From Impatiens glandulifera (lineage: Eukaryota > Streptophyta > Magnoliopsida > Ericales > Balsaminaceae): 64,000 nt of DNA. The stretch lies in contig NC_061862.1 in the NCBI RefSeq assembly GCF_907164915.1, positions 120,803,533 through 120,867,532 on the forward strand. The letters are read 5' to 3'. Positions 55,390-64,000 of the stretch are shown here, piece by piece (position 1 is the first letter of the stretch; the number at the start of each line of letters is the position of its first letter). The notes beneath the pieces are model-generated. The model had not been told where the DNA came from, ran no database searches, and worked only from the letters and a program-made list of their open reading frames with translations. The position numbers and the translations under genes are program-made.

Positions 55390-56638
55390 GCTCCTGTGTA
55401 CACTTTTCGAAGCCCATTTTCTTCAAACTTTTGTCCAACTTTAGATTCCACGCACGAGGAGCTTGCCTTAGGCCATACAATGCCTTTTTTAATTTAAGCA
55501 CCATATTCTCCTTCCCTGTTGCCTTGAATCCTTCCGGTTGAGTTACTTACACTTCCTCTTCCAGTTCTCCATTGAGAAAAGCTGACTTTACATCGAGATG
55601 ATAAATTTTCCAACCACAATTGGCTGCCAAGGCAAGAATGACTCGAATTGTGTCCATTCGAGCAACTGGAGCGAATGTTTCTTCGAAGTCAATGCCTTGT
55701 CGTTGCACATATCCCTTTGCAACTAACCGAGCTTTGTGTTGGATCACCTCACTATCTGAGTTTTTCTTGAGCTTAAATACCCATTTGAGTCCAATTACCT
55801 TGTGTCCGACTGGCAATGGGACGAGAGACCACGTCTCATTCTTCTCGATGACTTCAATTTCTTTAGTCATTGCTTCTTCCCATTGTGGTTGTCCAACCGC
55901 TTCATTGTAGCAAGAAGGTTCCTCCATCTGTGCTAACATCAAGTCTTCAAAATCAAGTGTCACTCGAGGTGTTTCTTCCAAGATATCGGTCATGTTCTTG
56001 TATCGAACAGGTCCTTCATCACTCCCAATGTGTCCACCTGACCATGGAGTGGGTAAACCATCGCCTTGGTCTATTTGTTCAGTCACTTGCTCGAGCTGTG
56101 GAGGATTCGAGACAGCCTCTTGGAACATTTCTGAAGTATACTGTCCTCTTGTCGATCCACTCTCAAATGGGATCGTTCGAATTCCATCATGCTCGTGATT
56201 AACCTCTTCGTAAACTTTGAAGGGTTGATCACTCTTTTCATTTTGCCAATCCCATGCTGCACTTTCTTCGAACACAACGTCACGACTCACATGGATCTTG
56301 TCATTTTGTGGTTCGAGCAACCTGTGTGCCTTACTTCCTTCTTCGACACCTAAATAGACAAACGACTGACTTCTGTCGTCTAACTTTTTTAGATGGGGAG
56401 TGGTCACCTTGGCATGCGCAGTACACCCAAAAACACGAAGGTGCGCTAGGTGTGGCTTCATTCCAGTCCACATCTCAAATGGAGTTTTGTCTCGAACAGC
56501 TTTGGTTGGAACTCAGTTGAGAAGATAGACTGCATGACGAACTGCCTCCCCCCAATACTTGCTCGGGACTGCCATGCTTTTGAGCAACGACCTAGCCATG
56601 GCCATCACTGTTCGATTACGCCTCTCCACCACACCATT
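55390..56638 (-). mobile_element. Inverted 1.25-kb copy of copia integrase/RT, joined to the primer-binding site
   Basis: Reverse complement of about 58618-59868 of the adjacent element with only about 7-10 differences that I can see. It runs from the integrase catalytic E region (NGVVERRNR) through the linker to RT block [11 protein letters not shown] and KKALYGLRQAPRAWN. A long frame at 55547-56473 is open, including a TGG codon that is a TAG stop in the direct copy (59214-59216). The right edge changes abruptly at CCACACCATTT to the primer-binding site TGGTATCAGAGC. There is no LTR between them or to its left. Confidence 0.9.
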
Positions 56639-56686
56639 TGGTATCAGAGCATCAGGTGAATGCCCAAAATCATCCGGTGGGATCAA

Positions 56687-58392
56687 ATGTCGAAGGGTGC
56701 AGGATCATCAGGAGCGCAGCAAAACAATGGCATATTCCACTATCCGCAGCTAACACACACGAACTACATCAGTTGGGTGATTCGTGTACAGGCTATGATG
56801 GAGGACCAAGGAGTATGGGAGGCAGTCGAGTCAGTAGAAGGCACAGAGATTGACGTCCGACTTGATAAAAAGGCGAGATCACATCTTCTACAAGCACTTC
56901 CGGAGGATCTTCTAATGCAGGTGGCAAATAAGAAGACGGCGAAGGAAGTGTGGGATTGTCTCAAGACGAGGTTCGTCGGCGCAGACCGAGTGAAGAATGC
57001 ACGATTACAGACATTGAAGAGTGAGTTTGATAGGATGCATATGAACGATAGTGAGTCGCTCGATCAATATGCTGGTCGACTCACATCCATATCAGTCAGG
57101 TACTCAAGCCTTGGAGAAACACTAAATGATATTGCGATAGTAAAGAAGCTCTTCGACACCGTGCCAGAAAGGTTTATCAGTGTGGTAGCCGGCATCGAGC
57201 AGTTTTACAACCTCGAGACGTTAACATTTGAGGAAGCTGTTGGAAGGCTGAAGGTCTTCGAGGAGCGTACGCGCAAGAAAAACACAAACTTTGGAGGAAA
57301 CGAAGGACAAGTGCTACTCACTCAGGAGGAGTGGAAAGCACGGTTTAAAAAGGACGAGGAAGACTCATTGAACCAGTGGAAAAAGGATTCCACAGATAGT
57401 GGGACCCGTGGTCAAGGAGGTAGAACCCGAGGTAGAGGCCAAGGGAGAGGAGGCCGAGGAGCACCATCTCGGAAAGACAAAGAAGGTGGTTCAGGTGGTC
57501 GAGGAGCTCCTCGAGACAAGAGTCACATTCGTTGTTTTAATTGCAACGAGATGGGACATTACTCAACACAATGTCGAGCAAAGAAGAACGAGGTATCACA
57601 CCTTACCCACGCAGACAACGTCGAACCAACATTACTTATGGTAATCTCGGAGGAGATTCCTCCAATCAATGTGGTCATGCTGAATGAAATGAAGCTGACT
57701 CCAGAAATTCTAGAAGCTAAGAACGATGAGACATCAAGAGATGCTTGGTTCTTGGACAATGGCGCTAGCAATCACATGACTGGCGATAAAGAGAAGTTCT
57801 TTGAACTAGACGAGGCAGTCACTGGAAAGGTGAAGTTCGGAGATAGTTCCACGGTACAAATTTGTGGTAAAGGTTCTATCATGTTCGAATGCAAAAATGG
57901 CGACCAGTGGCTTCTCGAGGGAGTTTTTTTCATTCCTTCTTTAAAAAGTATCTAGTGAGTCTCGGGCAACTTACCGAGACAGGTCACAGGGTGGTGATGG
58001 ATGGAGAAGAGCTTGAAGTCTTTGCTAAGAACCCTTCATGCCTTATCATGAAAGTGAGACGAACGCATAATCGACTATATCAAATTTGCTTGAAATTAGC
58101 AAAAACGGTTTGTCTTTTAGCTAATCTTGAAGATCCAGCATGGTTATGGCACGCTCGTCTCGGTCATGTTAACTTCCAAGCACTAAAGTCCCTCATAAAT
58201 AAGGGAATGGTTGCTGGTGTTCCAAAAATTTCTCCTCCAAAACAACTTTGTCGAACATGCCTAGTTGCAAAACAAACGAGACAGCCGTTTGCGTTAGAAG
58301 CCAAGTTTCGAGCGAAAAAACCACTCGAATTGTTGCACATTGACTTATGTGGGCCAATCACGCCATCAGAGGAAATCGATACTTCATGCTGA
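56687..58392 (+). pseudogene. Copia gag, protease and integrase N-terminus
   Basis: Starts MSKGAGSSGAQQNNGIFHYP (ATG 56687, 36 bp after the primer-binding site; an in-frame ATG at 56660 is less likely). Gag motifs: NYISWVIRVQAMMEDQGVWE, AKEVWDCLKTRFVGADRVKN and TFEEAVGRLKVFEERTRKK. An Arg/Gly-rich stretch precedes the zinc knuckle CFNCNEMGHYSTQC (about 57532-57575). Protease active site WFLDNGASNHMTG (D-N-G instead of the common D-S-G or D-T-G). A frame change at about 57950, then integrase HHCC finger (HARLGHVNFQALKSL ... CRTCLVAKQTR) and first catalytic D (LLHIDLCGP). A second frame change at about 58365. Confidence 0.9.
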
Positions 58393-60881
58393 TTGTTGAT
58401 GATAATTCCAGGTGGACGTGGCTCCATATGTTGAAAACAAAGGACGAAGCATGCTCTTCGTTTAAGAAGACGAAGCAATTGGTCGAGAATGTGACCGGAC
58501 TTCGAATCAAAGTCCTTCGTTCAGATAGAGGAGGTGAATTTTTCTCGAGGGAATTTAGAGAGATGTGTGAAGAAGCAGGGATAGAGCGACAATTCACAGC
58601 ACCATACTCTCCTCAACAAAATGGTGTGGTGGAGAGGCGTAATCGAACAGTGATGGCCATGGCTAGATTGTTGCTCAAAAGCATGGCAGTCCCGAGCAAG
58701 TATTGGGGGGAGGCAGTTCGTCATGCAGTCTATCTTCTCAACCGAGTTCCAACCAAAGCTGTTCGAGACAAAACTCCATTTGAGACGTGGACTGGAATGA
58801 AGCCACACCTAGCGCACCTTCGTGTTTTTGGGTGTACTGCGCATGCCAAGGTGACCACTCCCCATCTAAAAAAGTTAGACGACAGAAGTCAGTCGTTTGT
58901 CTATTTAGGTGTCGAAGAAGGAAGTAAGGCACACAGGTTGCTCGAACCACAAAATGACAAGATCCATGTGAGTCGTGACGTTGTGTTCGAAGAAAGTGCA
59001 GCATGGGATTGGCAAAATGAAAAGAGTGATCAACCCTTCAAAGTTTACGAAGAGGTTAATCACGAGCATGATGGAATTCGAACGATCCCATTTGAGAGTG
59101 GATCGACAAGAGGACAGTATACTTCAGAAATGTTCCAAGAGGCTGTCTCGAATCCTCCACAGCTCGAGCAAGTGACTGAACAAATAGACCAAGGCGATGG
59201 TTTACCCACTCCATAGTCAGGTGGACACATTGGGAGTGATGAAGGACCTGTTCGATACAAGAACATGACCGATATCTTGGAAGAAACACCTCGAGTGACA
59301 CTTGATTTTGAAGACTTGATGTTAGCACAGATGGAGGAACCTTCTTGCTACAATGAAGCGGTTGGACAACCACAATGGGAAGAAGCAATGACTAAAGAAA
59401 TTGAAGCCATCGAGAAGAATGAGACGTGGTCTCTCGTCCCATTGCCAGTCGGACACAAGGTAATTGGACTCAAATGGGTATTTAAGCTCAAGAAAAACTC
59501 AGATAGTGAGGTGATCCAACACAAAGCTCGGTTAGTTGCAAAGGGATATGTGCAACGACAAGGCATTGACTTCGAAGAAACATTCGCTCCAGTTGCTCGA
59601 ATGGACACAATTCGAGTCATTCTTGCCTTGGCAGTCAATTGTGGTTGGAAAATTTATCATCTCGATGTAAAGTCAGCTTTTCTCAATGGAGAACTGGAAG
59701 AGGAAGTGTACGTAATTCAACCGGAAGGATTCAAGGCAACAGGGAAGGAGAATATGGTGCTTAAATTAAAAAAGGCATTGTATGGCCTAAGGCAAGCTCC
59801 TCGTGCGTGGAATCTAAAGTTGGACAAAAGTTTGAAGAAAATGGGCTTCGAAAAGTGTACACAGGAGCAAGCGGTGTACACAAGAGGCAACGGTAATACC
59901 CGAATTATTGTTGGTATTTACGTGGATGATCTTATTTTAACAGGTGGAGATCCAAAGGGTGTCAAACTTTTCAAAAAGCAGATAATGGGGGAGTTCGAGA
60001 TGAGTGATCTCGGATTGCTTTCATACTACCTTGGAATCGAGGTAGATCAGTTCGAAGGAGGTGTATCGATCAAGCAGACAACATATGCCAAAAAGGTGCT
60101 GAACCAATTTGGAATGCTTGATTGTAACTCAACAAATGCACCAATGGAGCATAGGGCTCAACTCTATAAGGATCCCGAAGGACAACCGATTGATGCAACT
60201 GAATATCGAAGAGTCATTGGTTTTCTGCGATATCTCCTTCATACAAGGCCAGATCTTTCTTATGCTGTTGATGTTGTCAGTAGATTCATGGAGAGGCCAA
60301 CTGAGATACATCACAAGGCAGTGAAGCAGGTGCTTCGATACTTTCAAGGCACTATACACTTAGGTCTAGTGTTTCGAAAAGGAGGCGGTGACGAGGAAAT
60401 AGTGGGTTACTCTGATAGTGATCTCGCAGGTGACCTAGATGACCGGAAAAGTACGGGGGGCATGGCGTTCTACATTAACGATAGTCTTGTTTCGTGGAAC
60501 TCCCAGAAACAGAAAACAGTGGCATTATCCTCATGTGAAGCAGAGTTCATGGCTGCAGCAGCGGCAGCGTGTCAAGCACTTTGGTTGAAATCATTGTTGT
60601 TTGAACTAAGTGGTTCGAAACCTAAGGCAGTGAAGCTCTACGTTGACAACAAGTCTGCACTTGCACTCATGAAAAACCCAGTTTTTCATGGTCGTAGCAA
60701 ACACATCGACACGAAATATCATTTCATTCGAGAGTGTGTTGAAGGAAGTCAAATCAAGGTAGAGTTTGTTCGAACGGATGAACAGAAGGCCGACATACTT
60801 ACGAAAGCTTTGCCAGCATCAAAACTGGTGATGATGCGACACCTGATCGGTGTTCGTGATCTCGAACCACGCCAGGACTAA
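58347..60881 (+). pseudogene. Copia integrase core, reverse transcriptase and RNase H
   Basis: Integrase core: VLRSDRGGEFFSREF (second D) and PYSPQQNGVVERRNR (E), then [24 protein letters not shown] stop at 59214-59216 in the linker. Frame 59265-60881 is fully open for 538 codons: RT with [52 protein letters not shown] and the catalytic GIYVDDLILTGG; RNase H with GYSDSDLAGDLDDRKSTGG, SSCEAEFMAAAAAACQALWL, LYVDNKSALALMKNPVFHG and SKHIDTKYHFIRE. Ends TAA at 60879-60881, just before the purine tract. Confidence 0.93.
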
Positions 60882-60890
60882 GGGGGAGAA

Positions 60891-61199
60891 TGTTGTATTA
60901 CTCCTGGCTGTTACAACGTTTACAAATAAATGGAAAATCTGCATTAATGAGGAAAACGGCAGATTTGCAATGATGAGGAAAACAAAATATTTGCAATAAT
61001 GAGGAAAATAGAATATTTTCAATAAATTTCATTAAATTAGAAAATTAAGAGTTTTTTTTATTTTAGTATAAATAAAGTGTATGTTGATCTCATTAGAGGA
61101 AGAAAAATAAGAGAGAGATAACAACTCTTGTAATCGTTTTTTAAGATTTTATAGATATTTTCTCAAAGTTTTGTGAGTGATTCTATTTCTGGGCCAACA
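60891..61199 (+). repeat. 3' LTR, 309 bp
   Basis: Starts TGTTGTATTACTCC directly after the purine tract and ends GGGCCAACA, giving a TGTTG...CAACA inverted pair. It carries a TATA box TATAAATA (61067-61074) and repeated AATGAGGAAAA motifs at about 60934, 60971 and 60997. No second copy exists in the window. Confidence 0.88.
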
Positions 61200-62120
61200 T
61201 CGAGACCAGTGTAATTTGAAAGATATATGAATTAGCTTTCTAACCCAAGTTGAATCACTCGAATTCATTAATCACAACTCAAATTATGAATTTTTGAACG
61301 AAGTAGTGTCTAGATTGATCTTCACTTAAACACATTCAATTTATGTCGATACTTCGTCTAATTAAAGGACCCCAATGCAAAATTGAGCCGAAATAGTTTT
61401 TGTATAGGACTCATTCCCCTTTCCAAAACACCCAAAATAATCGGATTCCGCATAGTATTAAAGCCGGGATGAATTTTTGAATTTTCAAACCTATGGAAGG
61501 CTTAATGATACCTCCAAAGGGTTCAAATATCCCCTTTTGAATAACTCATTTTCAAACAATCCATCACCTTCCACCAAAATTTGAATTTTAAATGGACGAT
61601 CAAACCCTTCAGTTGGTTATGTTTGACTCTTCTTTGACCCGGCTTGACTCGCTATTTTGCGAGTTGACTCGTCGGTTTGACTCTTTTTTTTTTATTTCTC
61701 TCCTTTTTGAATATCTTCTACACACAATCGCAAACAACAATATTATACTTAAAATTCATAATTTTTCAAAACAAAAGATAAGAATGTGTTACAAGTTCCA
61801 AAAACCGTGTCTTTATAAAAAAACATCGTTTTGACCCATAAATAGGCTCCAAAATGACCCTCAAATACATTTTCTCCAACAACAATATTATATTCAAAGT
61901 TCACGATTTTTCATGCCGATAATTTTGAAGGTATGAAGGTACTCATGACTCGAGTATTTTTGTAATTCAACGTTTAGATCATTGTTTTCATATTTTTCTG
62001 AGTCGATTTTCAAAAGATATTTTTATGTTTTTGTTCTCCTAGCCCAATAAACAAGTATGAGCGTTATATTAAACCGGGTTATTTATTGGATACCCGGGGT
62101 GTAGAAATGGAGTGTCTACA
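61200..62120 (-). repeat. Old LTR-like repeat, copy 2, with empty TR-GAG target site
   Basis: Read on the minus strand it starts TGTAGACACTCCATTTCTAC (62120) and is collinear to about 61600 with 6226-6457 plus 8744-9120. Where copy 1 carries the 2.3-kb TR-GAG element, this copy has a single TATTG (61883-61887 on the plus strand). The rest to 61200 has no match in copy 1. Confidence 0.75.
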
Positions 62121-63239
62121 ATAACGATAATTTTCGTAATGAGATATATAGTCCACATTTCTAATGTAATCTTTTATAACCATCTTTCTGCAATCATTAT
62201 TAACCTCCTTATTTGTGTTATTATTGCGTCAAATTTTTGTAGTTGAGAAATATTTTCGACCACCCAACAAAGCATATTCAAATGTGCACCTATAAAAGCT
62301 GAACAAAAATTATTACGTAAATGCAAGAACAGTGAAAGCTCAATCCCAACTCTCTTATCTGGTGCAGAACCTACCCTAGAGGCCGGATTTCATCTCAAAT
62401 CGAGGTTCTTCTTTCAAACCTAGCTAGGGGATTCTATTCATCTCTATCAATGACTTAACCACCTTCCCAAATTCAATTCATTCAAGCATTCGCTCCGAGT
62501 CGCCAATAGGAAGTTAACTCCCTCCCCCTAGGGAAGTAAGATAGCAGCTAAAACCGCTTCTTCCACGAACAACATTGATGCATACCGGTGAAATCACTTT
62601 TTACAATTTTCACGGCTTCGATAATTCTAGCATGTGGATCAAAACACCCTTTCTATCCTGATAAACCTGTATAATATAGAAACCGAGACCAATTGAAAGT
62701 TGTTTATTCATTAACTAAGGCGTAGGCAATTGGATAATGCATGTTATTTGAATTAGAACTCATTGCAATCAATAACTTTACGTTAACTTTACGTTGTATT
62801 TTCCTTCAGTAAAAGGTATCATCTCAATGGTAATAACAGGTCGGTGTATTTTCCTTCAGTAAAAGGTATCATCTTAATGGTAATAACAGGTCGGGCAATG
62901 TTGTTTTTATTTGATTCAATCTAGGACAATATGGAATTTTCTCTAGATTTTGGATATAGTGTTTTTCCTTGATTCGTCTTTCTCTTGTAACTAAGGTATC
63001 TTCATGGTCCTTACCCTTGTCGGCTAGTTGGAGCAACAAAGTGCAGTGTCTATAATGACTTTCAGAATGTCATTCAAATTGACCTCCACATTTTCTAGTT
63101 GTAATCTTATATCCAAAGAACCTTCACTTGAACAAGAGTCTCTAAACCAAGGAGTTGGTCATGGAGATCAATTCCAGTTCGACAAGAGGGCTGGGCTGTA
63201 ACATTAGACTTAGATTTCTTTCGACACCTCCCTCACAAC
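62121..63239. other. Unassigned DNA
   Basis: No gene recognised. It contains a 50-bp tandem duplication (62795-62894). Parts near 62350-62600 are less AT-rich and may be LTR or untranslated sequence of an unidentified element. Confidence 0.35.
62795..62894. repeat. 50-bp tandem duplication
   Basis: Units 62795-62844 and 62845-62894 start TGTATTTTCCTTCAGTAAAA and end AACAGGTCGG, with one C/T difference. Confidence 0.92.
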
Positions 63240-63253
63240 CTTATCACATAAGC

Positions 63254-63436
63254 TCAAAATATAAGTGAATGAACTTTCTCTAGGATATCTGGCTTTCTAT
63301 CCTCGGTGTACTTGGTAGACATTTTGTCCACACCTTGTTGAACCAAGGCAGTCCTTATCCTCATTCTCCAAACTCCAAAATCAAATTTTCCTGTGAACTT
63401 ATTTATGTCAAAACGAGCAACCATATTAACCAACAT
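63254..63436 (-). pseudogene. Copia gag N-terminus
   Basis: MLVNMVARFDINKFTGKFDF and GVWRMRIRTALVQQGVD are the usual first residues of a copia gag. It stops after 60 codons. It lies about 110 bp downstream (minus strand) of the primer-binding site at 63543-63555, so it belongs to the element entering from the right. Confidence 0.75.
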
Positions 63437-63542
63437 TTTCTATCAAGATTGTGTATTGCTTTTCTAGATTAGGTATGGTTATAGTAGATATATTCAAGAT
63501 AAACTCTAACAACTTTTATCTAGTTGTGACTCCCCTCAACTT

Positions 63543-63555
63543 GACTTTGATACCA
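63543..63555 (-). promoter_or_regulatory. Primer-binding site of the right-edge copia element
   Basis: The minus strand reads TGGTATCAAAGTC, matching the initiator tRNA-Met type with one or two changes, 2 bp from the LTR end. Confidence 0.75.
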
Positions 63556-63557
63556 CT

Positions 63558-64000
63558 TGTTGAGAAATAACTAAGGTATAGCAGCAAATCGAAACACAAA
63601 CACCAATGCAATCAACAAACTTGCTAAATTAAAAACAAGAACGCTTGGTGTCAACACAATTAATCTGATAGAAAGAATAGAAAAAGAAAACAAACAAACA
63701 TTAAAAATACACACCAAGATTTGAAGTGGTTTGATTCAAACTGACCTACATCCATTGTCAAGGCAGAGCCAATGCTTTTACAATGAACAAATGTGTATAA
63801 TACAAGAAGAATCGAACATGATAGAAGATGAATACTCGAATAACACTCTTGAAGAGATCGTGGTCTATGAAATACTAAAAGATTAATGTCATGTAGTGGG
63901 ACAACTTGCATTAAGTATAATTTGAATTCAAAAGTGGATTTTTGTCCAGCTGAAAATCCTAAGACTTCTTGACAATGACTCAAGACAATCCAAAAAATTT
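63558..64000 (-). repeat. 5' LTR (partial) of a minus-strand copia element
   Basis: Plus-strand edge TGTTGAGAAATAACTAAGG, the reversed end of an LTR, abuts the primer-binding site. The LTR runs to the window edge, so its start and target duplication are not visible. The 107-aa frame inside is not supported. Confidence 0.7.

Larger units (their letters stand above)
56639..61199 (+). mobile_element. Ty1-copia retrotransposon without 5' LTR
   Basis: Order: primer-binding site TGGTATCAGAGC (56639-56650), gag, protease, integrase, reverse transcriptase, RNase H, purine tract AAGGGGGAGAA (60880-60890), 3' LTR 60891-61199. The place of the 5' LTR is taken by the inverted pol copy (55390-56638). Three lesions break the polyprotein: single-base frame changes at about 57945-57955 and 58360-58375, and TAG at 59214-59216. 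Otherwise it is well preserved, so the insertion is fairly young. Confidence 0.93.

Noticed and set aside
55620..56520. Plus-strand frames of 88-110 codons
   Set aside because: Antisense of the inverted copia pol; the same frames appear as minus-strand shadows at 58738-59638.

Overview
The window looks like nuclear DNA from a flowering plant, most likely a eudicot. It is AT-rich and full of LTR retrotransposons (Ty1-copia types, a gag-only Ty3-gypsy-like derivative), hAT and Tourist-like DNA elements, LINE remnants and an Au-like SINE. Three intron-containing plant housekeeping genes remain, all on the minus strand. The second reading frame of the large element at 15.6-25.3 kb resembles proteins I remember as common in asterids (Lamiales such as Dorcoceras), so an asterid is my guess, at low confidence. 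One 500-base block of N (25287-25786) is an assembly gap.

Layout. 1-469: 5' end of a CDK-activating kinase (CDKD), running off the left edge. 0.5-6.2 kb: AT-rich intergenic DNA with diverged duplicated blocks, a degenerate minisatellite and a 480-bp solo LTR with a perfect target-site duplication. 6.2-9.3 kb: an old LTR-like repeat split by a 2.3-kb TR-GAG-type element with perfect 5-bp target duplications. 9.3-15.6 kb: a fragment of a GRV2/DNAJC13-like gene split by a decayed minus-strand copia element, itself hit by a 759-bp hAT-type MITE with an 8-bp target duplication. 15.6-25.3 kb: a large non-autonomous SIRE-type copia element whose LTRs hold a 29-bp hairpin minisatellite. 25.8-37.8 kb: a graveyard holding a second SIRE-like LTR, a transposon-derived frame, a hAT transposase pseudogene, an AT palindrome, a LINE C-terminal remnant and a copia RT remnant.

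38.2-51.0 kb is the gene island: an SPF27/MOS4 (BCAS2-like) spliceosome gene with 6 exons encoding 255 aa, and a SNAPC4/MYB4R1-like snRNA-transcription gene with 9 exons encoding 1088 aa. Every intron has consistent phase and GT-AG ends. The last exon of the SNAPC4-like gene carries five 47-aa tandem repeats. Upstream (51-54.3 kb) is a partial tandem duplication of that gene's first exon and promoter, filled with AT microsatellites.

55.4-61.2 kb: a young copia element with no 5' LTR; its primer-binding site is joined directly to an inverted 1.25-kb copy of its own pol. It sits in an old LTR-like repeat related to the one at 6.2-9.3 kb, and that copy preserves the empty target site of the TR-GAG element. 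62.1-64 kb: unassigned DNA, a 50-bp tandem duplication and the start of another minus-strand copia element.

The genes form no operon. The two complete ones act in RNA metabolism: SNAPC4 in snRNA gene transcription, SPF27 in the NineTeen/MOS4-associated spliceosomal complex.
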